Shown: piece by piece, positions 52,939 to 63,004 of the stretch
Position numbering within the stretch: the stretch's first letter is position 1
Layout of the letters: the number at the start of each line of letters is the position of its first letter
Origin: Verrucomicrobiota bacterium
Lineage (GTDB): Bacteria; Verrucomicrobiota; Verrucomicrobiia; Limisphaerales; UBA1319
Length of the DNA stretch: 64,000 bases
Direction: 5' to 3'
NCBI GenBank assembly: GCA_022709905.1
Contig: JAKLHY010000018.1
Location: 1 to 64,000 of the forward strand
The notes under the pieces: generated by a model
Told to the model about the DNA's origin: nothing
The model's database searches: none
The model's input: only the letters and a program-made list of their open reading frames with translations
Translations under genes and position numbers: made by a program

Positions 52939-55900
52939 ATGTTCTGGGTATCGGACGGTAGTGTTCCCCACATTCCTATGGCCTTTTTCGGGGGTGTTTG
53001 GTTTACTGGCGCCCGCAAACTCATGCGGATACTGGCAGCGCTTTTCGGAATTGGTGCGTGGGGACGCTGGATAGGGCTGGCGGCTGTGATATGGCCGTGG
53101 GGGCTGGTGGCACAATCCAATCAAACGACTCCCGGGCACCGTGTTCAACTCCTGACTGTGGCCACCGGGACACAGCCGGGTTTTACGCTTATCTCGCCTC
53201 GGGAATCGGGGGTTTGGTTTACCAATGTTCTTCCCCAGTCCCGTTACTTAACCAATCAGATTCTCCCGAACGGTTCGGGAGTTGCGGCGGGCGATGTGGA
53301 TGGAGATGGAAGGTGTGATCTTTTCCTTTGCGGTTTGGCTTCGGGAGGAAGGCTTTATCGGAATGCGGGCCCATGGCGATTTGAGGACGTCACGGAATCA
53401 TCGGGCTTATCGCTCCCGAATTTCGATGCCACAGGAGCCGCGCTGGTGGATATGGATGGCGATGGAGATCTTGATCTGATTGTGAACTCGATTGGCGGGG
53501 GTGCCCGGTTTTTTCGAAATAATGGCATGGGCAAATTCGAGCCTGGAATGCAGCCATTAAATGCCGGTCGGGGCGGAACCTCGATCGCCCTGGCGGATGC
53601 CGATGGCGACGGGGATCTGGACCTGTATCTTGCGAATTACCGGCAATCGACGCTGATGGATTCCCCAGGCACTCGTTTCAGCGTCAAAATGATCGATGGC
53701 CAACCGGTCGTGGCTGCGATCGACGGACGACCCCTGACCGATCCCGAGTGGACGAATCGATTCAAGTTCAAGATCGAATTGGGGGCGGGCGGACGCGGCA
53801 GGTTCGGCCATGAAGAGCTGGGCGAAGCCGACCTGTTTTGCCTGAACGATGGGCGGGGCAATTTCCAGCCGGTTTCCTGGACGGAGGGCGCGTTTTTGGA
53901 TGAGGACGGTCAACCGCTTCAAAGCCCGCCCTTTGACTGGGGATTAACGGTGACCTTCAGGGATTTCAACGGGGACGGCGCTCCCGATATTTACGTGTGC
54001 AACGATTTCAACACTCCGGACCGGTTCTGGCTGAACGATGGAAAAGGCCGGTTTCGGGCTGCGCCCATGCTGGCCTTGCGACAGACCTGTTTGGCTTGCA
54101 TGGCCATCGATGTGGCCGATATCGATCGGGATGGGGATTTTGATTTTATGCTGGTCGATATGCTGAGCCGCGATCATCAGCGCCGATTGACTCAACGCAA
54201 CATGTTGCGCGCCGATCTGACGCCCGCTTCTCGAATCTTGGGGCGTCCCCAGTATCCCCGAAACACCTTGTTTTTGAATCGTGGCGACGGCACCTATGCC
54301 GAGATTGGCCAGTATGCCGGACTGGAAGCCTCCGAGTGGTCGTGGGCGGTGACCTTTTTGGATGTCGACCTGGACGGATACGAGGATCTTCTCGTGCCGA
54401 ACGGATTCGAACGCGACAACATGAATGTCGATGTCCAGAATCTCATCAACCAGGCCAAGGCGAGCAAGAAGGTCCTGAGCCGTGAGGAACTCCAGTTGCG
54501 TCGCCACTTCCCCCGACTGACCACGCCGAACGCGGCCTTTCGCAATCTCGGCAATCTGCGATTCCAGGAGGTCGGACGGGAGTGGGGATTTGACACGCCG
54601 ACCATCTCTCAGGGGCTATGCCTGGCCGATTTCGACAACGACGGCGATCTTGATCTGGCGGTGAACAACATGAATTCAACAGCCGGGTTGTACCGCAACA
54701 ATGCCTCCGCCCCAAGGATCGCGGTGCGTCTGAAGGGTAAAGCGCCGAATACTCGAGGAATCGGAGCGCGGATTACCGTGACCGGAGGCCCGGTCCCGCA
54801 GAGCCAGGAGATGGTTAGCGGCGGGCGATATCTCTCCTGTGACGAAGCGCTGCGTGTGTTTGCCGCCGGATCGTCGAGTAACCGATTGCGGATCGAGGTC
54901 GTCTGGCGCAATGGCCGCCGAAGTGTGGTCGAGGGCGCGAGTCCCAACAGCCTTTGCGAAATCGACGAAGCCGGCGCGATGGTTTCTTCTGAAGCCCATG
55001 ACCCGAACGTCTCAGCGAAACCGGTGTTTGAAGATGTCAGCCGGCTCTTGGCTCACAGTCATCGTGACGAGCCCTTTGATGACTACGCCCGCCAGTCTTT
55101 GTTGCCGAGGAAACTGAGCCAACTGGGGCCCGGGGTGTGCTGGTGGGATGTTGACGGCGACGATTGGGACGATCTGGTGATTGGGAGCGGTTATGGGGGG
55201 CGGCTGGCTTTGTTCAAGAACAACGGGCAGGGCGGATTTGTTCTTGTGGATAAAGCCCCCTGGAACCTGGCCGTTCCGCGGGATCAGACCGCGATTCTTG
55301 GATGGAGGAAAGGCGAAGTCCTGGTTGGAGGCGCGAATTACGAAGATGGCCTCCTGGTGGGGGGAGCGGTTACAACTTACCGCTGGGATTCTGCTGATAC
55401 TATCGAGGCGATCGGGTTGTGGGAGTCGAGCGTGGGACCGATGGCTATGGCAGACTGCAACGGCGATGGGGATCCTGACTTGTTTGTGGGCGGACGTGTG
55501 ATTCCCGGTCGTTACCCGGTGGCGGCATCGTCACGGATTTTTCGGCGACAGAATGGACAGTGGATCCTGGACGAAGCCAACAGCGCGAGATTCAAGGATG
55601 TGGGTATAGTCAGCGGAGCCGTGTGGAGCGATTTGGATGGGGACGGTTGGTCCGACTTGATTCTTGCCTGCGAATGGGGGCCGGTGCGGGTCTGGCACAA
55701 TTCAAACGGGATTTTACAGGAAGTGACTCGCGAGCTCGGCCTTTCGGAGTTTACAGGCTGGTGGAATGGGGTGGCGACTGGCGACCTGAATAGCGATGGC
55801 CGGATGGACATCATCGCCGCCAACTGGGGACAAAACACCAAATATGAGAGCCACCGTCTCAAATCCTTGCGGCTGTATCATGGGGATTTGACGATGGACG

Positions 55901-56754
55901 GCACGGTGTCGTTGCTTGAATCCTGGTATGATCCGGGCAGCGGAAGATATGTTCCGGTCCGGATGCTCGATGCGGTGACGAAGGCGATGCCGTTTCTGGC
56001 CGAGCGGTTTTCGACCTTTGAAGCCTGGTCCAAAATCGGAATGGACGACGTGGCCACGGATCGGCGCGAGCGATTGCGCGCCCTCGAGGCGACCACGCTG
56101 GAGTCCATGATTTTTTTGAACCTGGGAAATCGTTTCGAGGCCAGTCGGATGCCGATGGAAGCGCAGCTGACTCCGGCCTTCGCTGTGTGCGTGGCCGACT
56201 ACGATGGCGATGGCCGGGAGGATGTGTTTCTCAGCCAGAACTGTTTTGGAGTCGAACCGGACACCTCGCGCTATGACGCTGGCAGAGGACTGTGGCTGCA
56301 GGGCGATGGGCACGGTGGGCTGAGACCTGTCCCGGCCAGCGAAAGCGGCATCAAGGTTTATGGCGAACAACGCGGGGCTGCCGTCGGTGATTTTGATGGG
56401 GATGGGCGCGTCGATCTCGTGGTCAGCCAGAATGGCGAGGAAACCCGGCTGTTTCGCAATGGTCGAGCGAAACCTGGATTGCGGGTCCGACTTCAGGGCA
56501 GCGAGGCGAACCCGAGGGCTTTGGGAGCTGTATTGAGAATAAAGTCGGGGAACCGGTGGGGGGCGGCCCGCGAAATCCAGGCGGGTGCAGGTTATTGGTC
56601 TCAGAACAGTGCGGTGCAGATCCTGCCCCCGCCGGAATTGGGCGCGCAATTGTGGATCCGTTGGCCGGGCGGCAAGACCCATCTCGTAGACCTCCCGGAT
56701 CAGGCCCGTGAAATCGTTGTCGGAATCGACGGCCAGGCGCGCAAAATCCACTGA
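52939..56754 (+). CDS. FG-GAP/ASPIC-UnbV repeat protein (copy 1)
   Basis: A protein of 1271 aa. The N terminus may start at ATG 53023, which gives a cleaner signal peptide. Many Ca-binding FG-GAP/VCBS units (DVDGDGRCDLFLCG, DADGDGDLDLYLANY) form a beta-propeller, then an ASPIC/UnbV-type domain (about 590-680, RIAVRLKGKAPNTRGIGARITV, SQEMVSGGRYLSCDEALRVFAAG). The whole arrangement repeats in the second half, ending with LRVRLQGSEANPRALGAV and WIRWPGGKTHLVDLP. FG-GAP proteins bind ligands at the surface. It lies 4 bp after the SGNH-TPR gene and 101 bp before its own paralogue. Confidence 0.85.
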   Translation: MFWVSDGSVPHIPMAFFGGVWFTGARKLMRILAALFGIGAWGRWIGLAAVIWPWGLVAQSNQTTPGHRVQLLTVATGTQPGFTLISPRESGVWFTNVLPQSRYLTNQILPNGSGVAAGDVDGDGRCDLFLCGLASGGRLYRNAGPWRFEDVTESSGLSLPNFDATGAALVDMDGDGDLDLIVNSIGGGARFFRNNGMGKFEPGMQPLNAGRGGTSIALADADGDGDLDLYLANYRQSTLMDSPGTRFSVKMIDGQPVVAAIDGRPLTDPEWTNRFKFKIELGAGGRGRFGHEELGEADLFCLNDGRGNFQPVSWTEGAFLDEDGQPLQSPPFDWGLTVTFRDFNGDGAPDIYVCNDFNTPDRFWLNDGKGRFRAAPMLALRQTCLACMAIDVADIDRDGDFDFMLVDMLSRDHQRRLTQRNMLRADLTPASRILGRPQYPRNTLFLNRGDGTYAEIGQYAGLEASEWSWAVTFLDVDLDGYEDLLVPNGFERDNMNVDVQNLINQAKASKKVLSREELQLRRHFPRLTTPNAAFRNLGNLRFQEVGREWGFDTPTISQGLCLADFDNDGDLDLAVNNMNSTAGLYRNNASAPRIAVRLKGKAPNTRGIGARITVTGGPVPQSQEMVSGGRYLSCDEALRVFAAGSSSNRLRIEVVWRNGRRSVVEGASPNSLCEIDEAGAMVSSEAHDPNVSAKPVFEDVSRLLAHSHRDEPFDDYARQSLLPRKLSQLGPGVCWWDVDGDDWDDLVIGSGYGGRLALFKNNGQGGFVLVDKAPWNLAVPRDQTAILGWRKGEVLVGGANYEDGLLVGGAVTTYRWDSADTIEAIGLWESSVGPMAMADCNGDGDPDLFVGGRVIPGRYPVAASSRIFRRQNGQWILDEANSARFKDVGIVSGAVWSDLDGDGWSDLILACEWGPVRVWHNSNGILQEVTRELGLSEFTGWWNGVATGDLNSDGRMDIIAANWGQNTKYESHRLKSLRLYHGDLTMDGTVSLLESWYDPGSGRYVPVRMLDAVTKAMPFLAERFSTFEAWSKIGMDDVATDRRERLRALEATTLESMIFLNLGNRFEASRMPMEAQLTPAFAVCVADYDGDGREDVFLSQNCFGVEPDTSRYDAGRGLWLQGDGHGGLRPVPASESGIKVYGEQRGAAVGDFDGDGRVDLVVSQNGEETRLFRNGRAKPGLRVRLQGSEANPRALGAVLRIKSGNRWGAAREIQAGAGYWSQNSAVQILPPPELGAQLWIRWPGGKTHLVDLPDQAREIVVGIDGQARKIH

Positions 56755-56855
56755 GGCAGGCTTATGATCCCCGCCGCTAATATTCACTTGCCCATTGCGA
56801 GACACTGCGCGGAACTAACCGCGGATTTTGCGGATAACACGGATCAATAAGAGAG

Positions 56856-59800
56856 ATGCCTATACGAAACTGGAAAAGGATCGGGACTTGGCTGTGGCTT
56901 ATCGAGTTCTTGTTTGGACTTTGGCCTGTCTTTGGCGCTGAGAGATGGCAAAACGGATCGGGATTTCGGTTTAGGTCGTTGCCCGTTCCGGCCTCAGGCA
57001 AAACGGGTTTTACGGAGCTGACGTCGCAGCAAACGGGTGTTGCGTTCACCAACATTCTAGGCCGAACAAACGCCGCCTTGAACCAGATCCTTTTGAACGG
57101 TTCCGGCGTGGCGGCGGGGGACGTGGATGGGGACGGATGGTGCGATGTATATTTTTGTCGTTTGGAAGGGCCGAATGCCTTGTATCGCAACCGCGGCGAT
57201 TGGACATTTGAGGACATCACAGCCGCAGCCGGAGTGGCCTGCGACGGACAGTTTTCGACGGGGGCGGCGTTGGTGGATTTGGAGGGGGATGGGGATCGGG
57301 ATTTGCTCGTGAACAGCGTGGGAGGTGGCACCCGTTGTTTCCTGAATGACGGCAAGGGACATTTCACCGAAGCCCAGAATTCAGGCCTTGTCCGGCAGTT
57401 GGGCAGCACGTCGATGGCTCTGGCCGATATCGATGGAGACGGCGATCTGGATCTTTACGTGGCGAATTATCGGACGACGACGATCCGCAGCACGGGCTTT
57501 GAACTGTTGAATGTGAACGGGCAACGGATGCTGCGGCCGGAGGATCGGGATCGTCTGTATGTCACGCCCGACGGCTTTCTGCGCGAACACGGCGAGGTGG
57601 ATGCCTTTTACTTGCACGATGGCAAGGGGCATTTCCAGCAAATGTCCTGGACTGATGGCCGGTTCAAGGACGCCAAAGGGAATGTTCTCACCGCGCCTCC
57701 GAAGGATTGGGCGCTCTCGGTGGTATTTCGGGACATCAACCGGGACGGAGCTCCGGATCTTTATGTCTGCAACGATTTTTGGAGTCCTGACAAAATCTGG
57801 TTGAATGACGGCCAAGGCAATTTTCGGGAGATCGCTCGCGAGGCGTTGCCCAATACCAGCACGTTCTCGATGGGGATGGATTTTGGAGACATCAATCGGG
57901 ATGGTTTCGACGATTTTTTTGTGCTGGACATGTTCAGTCCCGATCACGTGCGGCGCGTGACCCAAACCATCATGTTCGGAAACGCGCCTTGGCCGATTGG
58001 ATACAGCGAGGATCGTCCCCAGGTGACCCGCAACACGCTTTTCCTGAACCGCGGAGACAACACCTTCGCCGAGATGGCCCAGATGAGCGGCGTCCAGGCA
58101 ACCGACTGGTCCTGGAGCCCGGTGTTTCTCGATGTTGATCTCGATGGTTTTGAAGATCTTCTGGTGGTTACGGGGAACACCTTTGACACCCAGGATCAGG
58201 ATGCCGAGAACCGGATTCGGGCGGCGGGACCGTGGCCCCGCGCAAAGGTGCCTTACAAGCTTTGGATGTATCCGTCGTTGTTCTTGCCCAATGTCGCGTT
58301 TCGCAATCGGGGGGATCTGACGTTCGAGGAGACAGGGAAGGCCTGGGGATTCCATGCCGGGGGTGTTTCGCAAGGCATGTGTCTGGCCGACCTGGATAAC
58401 GACGGCGATCTCGACGTTGTCCTGAATAATCTCAATGCGGCGGCCAGCCTTTGTCGCAATGAATCCATCCGGCCTCGAATTGCCATACGGCTGTTGGGCG
58501 GGATGGGGAATCGCGCCGGGATCGGCGCTCGAATCCAGGTGAGTGGAGGACCGGTGGATGTTCAGAGCCAGGAGATGATTGCCGGCGGGCGGTATCTGTC
58601 GTGCGACGATGCGTTGCGTGTGTTTGCGGCGGGGCATCTCACGAACCAGCTCCGGATCACCGTGCTCTGGCGAGGGGGCGGTCAAAACGTTGTGACGGAC
58701 GCCACAGCCAATCACCTGTATGAAATCGCGGAAAGTGCCGCCGCCAGGCCGGCCGCGCCAAAATCAACTCCTCGTCGTGTTCATTTCGAGGATGTCTCCG
58801 ATCGCCTGAACCATGTTCATCACCAGGAGCCCTTCGATGACTTCGCCCGTCAACCGCTGCTTCCCAACAAGCTAAGCCAGTTGGGACCGAATGTAGCCTG
58901 GACGGATCTCGATAATGATGGATGGGAGGATCTGGTGATTGGAGGCAGCCGAGGGGGTAAGCTGGCCTTCCTGCGCAACGATGGACGTGGCGGGTTTTCG
59001 CCGATTGACCGCGCCCCTTTCAATGCCACGATCAATCGGAGTTTGACCACGGTTTTGGGTTGGCATCCCATTCCGGGAAAGACCGCTCTCGTGGCCGGCG
59101 CCGAAAATTACGAGACCGCTTCCGCGGAGGGCGCCTCGGTGCACCATTTCGATTACACGGGAGGGGACGTTGTGGACAATCTGCCCGGGCAACCGAGCAG
59201 CACCGGCCCCATGGCGCTTGCCGACGTCGACGGCGATGGTGATCTGGACTTATTTGTGGGAGGGCGAGTTGTGCCCGGCCGCTACCCGGAGCCGGCTTCG
59301 TCAAGGTTATTTCGGAACGACAGGGGATTTTTCAAGTTGGCTGTGGAAGAGAGCCGAACCTGGGACCGTGTGGGCATGGTCAGCGGGGTAGTGTTTAGCG
59401 ATTTGGATGGCGACGGCGATCCGGATTTGGTTTTGGCCTGTGAATGGGGAGCTGTCCGCGTTTGTCAAAATGACCAGGGCAAGTTCCAGGATGTCACAGA
59501 CAAGCTGGGTTTGGGGCGGTATCTTGGCTGGTGGAATGGAGTGACCGTTGGAGATTTTGACGGTGATGGGCGTCTCGACATCGCCGCCTCGAACTGGGGA
59601 AGAAACACCAAATACGAAGCCTTTCGTTCCCAACCCTTACGGCTGTTCTACGGAGATTTCAATGAGGCAGGCCAGGTCGATATTGTGGAAGCCCACTTTG
59701 ACGCTGGAATGGGCAAGATGGTGCCGGATCGCGCTTTCGAGAGCATGGCGAACGCGCTGCCTTTCCTCCGGGAACGTTTCGCAACCCATAAAGCCTATGG

Positions 59801-60521
59801 ACAAGCGGGTTTGACCGAAGTGCTTGGCGATCGCCTCAAGTCAGCCCGGGAACTTGCCGCCAATATCCTGGAGTCCATGGTCTTCCTGAATCGCGACAAT
59901 CATTTTGAATCCCGAGTGTTACCGGTGGAAGCCCAACTCGCCCCGGCCTTTGGCCTGTGCACAGGCGATATGGATGGAGACGGCTGCGAGGACCTTTTTT
60001 TGAGTCAAAATTTCTTCGCGACCCAGCCGATGAATTCGCCCTACGACGGGGGGCGAGGGCTGTGGTTAAAAGGAGATGGCCGGGGCGGTTTTCGCGCCGT
60101 GCCTGGACAGGAGAGCGGGATTCGGGTTTACGGAGAACAACGCGGGGCCGCTCTCTGCGATTATGACAGCGACGGCCGCGTGGACCTTGCTGTTGCGCAG
60201 AACGGCGCCGCAACTCGGCTTTATCACAACGTCGGAGCCAAACCTGGTCTTCGGGTGCGTCTGAAGGGGTCTCCAGGCAACCCGGATGGCGTTGGAGCGG
60301 TGATGAGTTTGTTGTTTGGGAAGCGTCGCGGGCCCGTTCGTGAAATCCATGCTGGATCGGGCTATTGGTCTCAGGACAGCGCAGTCCAGGTGATGGGCGC
60401 CCCCGAACAAGCTTCGCAGATCTGGATTCGCTGGCCCGGTGGCAGAACAACCACCACTCCCATTCCGCCCAATACCCGGCAGGTCACCATCGATCCTGAA
60501 GGCAAGGCAATCCTTCCTTGA
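56856..60521 (+). CDS. FG-GAP/ASPIC-UnbV repeat protein (copy 2)
   Basis: A protein of 1221 aa, paralogous over its full length to the upstream protein: same two-fold FG-GAP plus ASPIC/UnbV arrangement (VDGDGWCDVYFCRLEG, SGGPVDVQSQEMIAGGRYLSCDDALRVFAAG, AKPGLRVRLKGSPGNPDGVGAV, QIWIRWPGGRTTT). A signal peptide ends near WPVFGA. GAGAG lies directly before the ATG. It is followed at 9 bp by the second SGNH-TPR gene. Confidence 0.87.
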   Translation: MPIRNWKRIGTWLWLIEFLFGLWPVFGAERWQNGSGFRFRSLPVPASGKTGFTELTSQQTGVAFTNILGRTNAALNQILLNGSGVAAGDVDGDGWCDVYFCRLEGPNALYRNRGDWTFEDITAAAGVACDGQFSTGAALVDLEGDGDRDLLVNSVGGGTRCFLNDGKGHFTEAQNSGLVRQLGSTSMALADIDGDGDLDLYVANYRTTTIRSTGFELLNVNGQRMLRPEDRDRLYVTPDGFLREHGEVDAFYLHDGKGHFQQMSWTDGRFKDAKGNVLTAPPKDWALSVVFRDINRDGAPDLYVCNDFWSPDKIWLNDGQGNFREIAREALPNTSTFSMGMDFGDINRDGFDDFFVLDMFSPDHVRRVTQTIMFGNAPWPIGYSEDRPQVTRNTLFLNRGDNTFAEMAQMSGVQATDWSWSPVFLDVDLDGFEDLLVVTGNTFDTQDQDAENRIRAAGPWPRAKVPYKLWMYPSLFLPNVAFRNRGDLTFEETGKAWGFHAGGVSQGMCLADLDNDGDLDVVLNNLNAAASLCRNESIRPRIAIRLLGGMGNRAGIGARIQVSGGPVDVQSQEMIAGGRYLSCDDALRVFAAGHLTNQLRITVLWRGGGQNVVTDATANHLYEIAESAAARPAAPKSTPRRVHFEDVSDRLNHVHHQEPFDDFARQPLLPNKLSQLGPNVAWTDLDNDGWEDLVIGGSRGGKLAFLRNDGRGGFSPIDRAPFNATINRSLTTVLGWHPIPGKTALVAGAENYETASAEGASVHHFDYTGGDVVDNLPGQPSSTGPMALADVDGDGDLDLFVGGRVVPGRYPEPASSRLFRNDRGFFKLAVEESRTWDRVGMVSGVVFSDLDGDGDPDLVLACEWGAVRVCQNDQGKFQDVTDKLGLGRYLGWWNGVTVGDFDGDGRLDIAASNWGRNTKYEAFRSQPLRLFYGDFNEAGQVDIVEAHFDAGMGKMVPDRAFESMANALPFLRERFATHKAYGQAGLTEVLGDRLKSARELAANILESMVFLNRDNHFESRVLPVEAQLAPAFGLCTGDMDGDGCEDLFLSQNFFATQPMNSPYDGGRGLWLKGDGRGGFRAVPGQESGIRVYGEQRGAALCDYDSDGRVDLAVAQNGAATRLYHNVGAKPGLRVRLKGSPGNPDGVGAVMSLLFGKRRGPVREIHAGSGYWSQDSAVQVMGAPEQASQIWIRWPGGRTTTTPIPPNTRQVTIDPEGKAILP

Positions 60522-60530
60522 TCGTCTTAT

Positions 60531-62897
60531 TTGCGGTTCAGGGAAGCTTTTTCTGGCTTGTTGGCACCGGATCCGCCCGATACCCTTTTGATCTTGCACA
60601 GAAAACGAACAGCGTCCGGCACGAGTCAGTTGTCAACAGCCCAAACGGCCAGCGCGCCCATTCAGACACCCACATGTTCCAGTAAGGGAAAATGGGCCTA
60701 TTTTTTCCTGGCGGCGGCTGCATTTTGTGTCTGCCTATTGAGCATTTTCGAAGTGATCTTGCGCCTGGCAGGATACGGTGATCCGGCTTCGTTTCTGGTT
60801 CGTCGGGAGATTAACGGCACCCGGGTGCTGGTGGAGAACCCGCGATACGGATGGAGTGATTCCGGGCCGGTTTCGATTGGAAGTCTATCGCCCGTGGTCC
60901 TGCAGTCGAAGAAACCCGCCGGCGTTTACCGGATCTTTCTATTTGGTGAATCCGCGGCTTTGGGCGAACCCCGGCCGGCTTACGGTGTGGGCCGATATTT
61001 GGAGACGTTATTGCGCGATCGTTTTCCGGGAGCCAGCTTCGAGGTGGCGTGTATGGCGGCGAGCGGACTCGATTTGCCCGCGATAATGAGCATGGTCAGG
61101 GAGTGCGCCGCTTACGAAGGGGATCTATGGATTTTCTACCTGGGAAACAACGAGTTCATGGGTCGTTTGGGGGGCGACACAACTCGCGGGGCATCGGACT
61201 TGTCAATACAACCTGCTCGTGGGTGGCCGATCTGGCGTCGGATTCGCATGGGTCAATGGTTGGCTGATTTAAAGGCGAGGTCACAGGGCGACTCGTTGAA
61301 GCCCACTGACAGGGGTGACCTTAAGCCCTCCATCGATTATCGGCTGGTTCCCGGCGATCCCCGTAAGGAACGTGTCTACGAGAATTTTCGGCTGAACTTG
61401 GATGCCATGGTCCAAGCGGGGATTCGTGCTGAAGTGCCTGTGTTGCTTTGTGAGATGGCCAGTAATATGAAGGATTGCGGTCCGTTTGGATCGGCGCATG
61501 TCCCCCCTTTGTCGTCGGATGCCCAGACTGAATGGCAAAAACTTCACGACTTGGGAACCTGTGCGATTCGCGAGAAACAATGGGAAGAGGCTATCTCCGC
61601 GTTTGAGAGGGCGCTTAGATTGAGTCCGCATTTTGCCGACACCCACTTCCAGCTGGGGTGTTGTCAGTTGGCGATGTCCAACCACGATGCCGCATGGAAG
61701 AGCTTCGAACGGGCTCGCGATGCGGACACTTTGGTTTTTCGGGCGGACTCGCGGCTGAATAGAATCATTGAAGAGACAGGACGCCGATACGCCGGGAAGG
61801 GGGTTGTATTCGTCGACACCATGAAAGCTCTGGCGCGGTTCAGTCCTGATCGGATTCCAGGACGTGAGTCCTTTCTCGATCCAGTGCAACTCAATCCTGA
61901 CGGGAGCTACCGGTTGGCCAGGACTTTGGCGGAGGAAGTGATCCCTCGGTTGCCGCAGGCTTTGAAGGCGTCTCAGACCGCGGAATGGGCCACACCGGAG
62001 GCTTGTGCCTTGCGTTTGGGCCTCACGGACTGGAATCGCCATGCGATCTTCGAGGAAGTCTACCGTCACTTGCTCGATGCCCCGTACACCCATCAGGTCA
62101 ATTCTGCGAATTTTGTCCGGCAGCATTTTGACGATTTGAACCGTCTCAAGACCACTGTGCGTTCGGGCCATGTGAATCAGGCTCGAGCGGTCTACGAGGA
62201 ATCGATCGCGTTTCGTCCCCAGGACTTTTGGCTTTATGAGAACTACGCCGAGTTTCTCGAAGCCACGGGTGATACCGCAAAAGCCGAACTGGCATGGAAG
62301 AAAGTTGCCGAGCTGCTTCCTCATCATCCTCTGGGTCATTACCAATCCGGGCGGTTGTTGGTTCGTCAGAGAAAATTTGACGAAGCCAGGATGGCCTTGA
62401 AGCAAGCCTTGAGTTTGCGTCCGGACCTGGGCGAGGTTTATATGGAACTGGGGCAGTTGGCCGGGGGCCGGGGCGAGTGGGATGAGGCGCTTCGGCATTT
62501 TGCAGACGCGCAACGGTTGCGTCCAAACGATGCCCGCATTTTGATGTATCGCGCCGATCTCCTCGCGCGCCAACAAAACCGCCCGGAGGCGATTCTCAAT
62601 CTGCGTGGGGCGATCGAGCTGAAGCCGTCCTATTGGGAAGCTCGGTACTTGTTAGGAGTCGAATGGGCGGTCGACGAGAAAATCGCCGAGGCCCAGGCAG
62701 AGTTTGCCGAGGTGGTGCGGCTTCGGCCTGACCACGTTTTGGGCCATCTGAATCTGGGGGTTGCCTTGGCGCTTCAACAGAAGTATGCCGAGGCCCTCGA
62801 GCATTTTCAGGAAACCCTGCGCCTGGATCCCCAAAATCAGAGCGCCCGGCAGCACATCGAGACAATCGGAAAAATGCAGCAGGGGAATCCTGAGTGA
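60531..62897 (+). CDS. SGNH-hydrolase-like protein with TPR repeats (copy 2)
   Basis: A protein of 788 aa beginning at a TTG; no in-frame ATG occurs before the conserved domain, so a non-ATG start is required, its exact position uncertain. The helix at about 56-76 anchors it. SGNH blocks: IFLFGESAALG (Ser141), YLGNNEF, and DPVQLNPDGSY, where block V DxxH has become DxxQ, so the catalytic His is missing. TPR repeats occupy the C-terminal 260 residues (ALSLRPDLGEVYMELGQL). It is paralogous to the gene at 50616. If inactive as a hydrolase it may serve as a binding scaffold. Confidence 0.78.
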   Translation: MRFREAFSGLLAPDPPDTLLILHRKRTASGTSQLSTAQTASAPIQTPTCSSKGKWAYFFLAAAAFCVCLLSIFEVILRLAGYGDPASFLVRREINGTRVLVENPRYGWSDSGPVSIGSLSPVVLQSKKPAGVYRIFLFGESAALGEPRPAYGVGRYLETLLRDRFPGASFEVACMAASGLDLPAIMSMVRECAAYEGDLWIFYLGNNEFMGRLGGDTTRGASDLSIQPARGWPIWRRIRMGQWLADLKARSQGDSLKPTDRGDLKPSIDYRLVPGDPRKERVYENFRLNLDAMVQAGIRAEVPVLLCEMASNMKDCGPFGSAHVPPLSSDAQTEWQKLHDLGTCAIREKQWEEAISAFERALRLSPHFADTHFQLGCCQLAMSNHDAAWKSFERARDADTLVFRADSRLNRIIEETGRRYAGKGVVFVDTMKALARFSPDRIPGRESFLDPVQLNPDGSYRLARTLAEEVIPRLPQALKASQTAEWATPEACALRLGLTDWNRHAIFEEVYRHLLDAPYTHQVNSANFVRQHFDDLNRLKTTVRSGHVNQARAVYEESIAFRPQDFWLYENYAEFLEATGDTAKAELAWKKVAELLPHHPLGHYQSGRLLVRQRKFDEARMALKQALSLRPDLGEVYMELGQLAGGRGEWDEALRHFADAQRLRPNDARILMYRADLLARQQNRPEAILNLRGAIELKPSYWEARYLLGVEWAVDEKIAEAQAEFAEVVRLRPDHVLGHLNLGVALALQQKYAEALEHFQETLRLDPQNQSARQHIETIGKMQQGNPE

Positions 62898-63004
62898 TTG
62901 AGGAATAGGCGCTTGACGCTGATTTGAGGGGAGCACAGGCTGTCCGTGTCAACACCAAAGAGATCGGGTGTCCGTAACTTAAAGAGAATGTTTTGAATAG
63001 CCTT

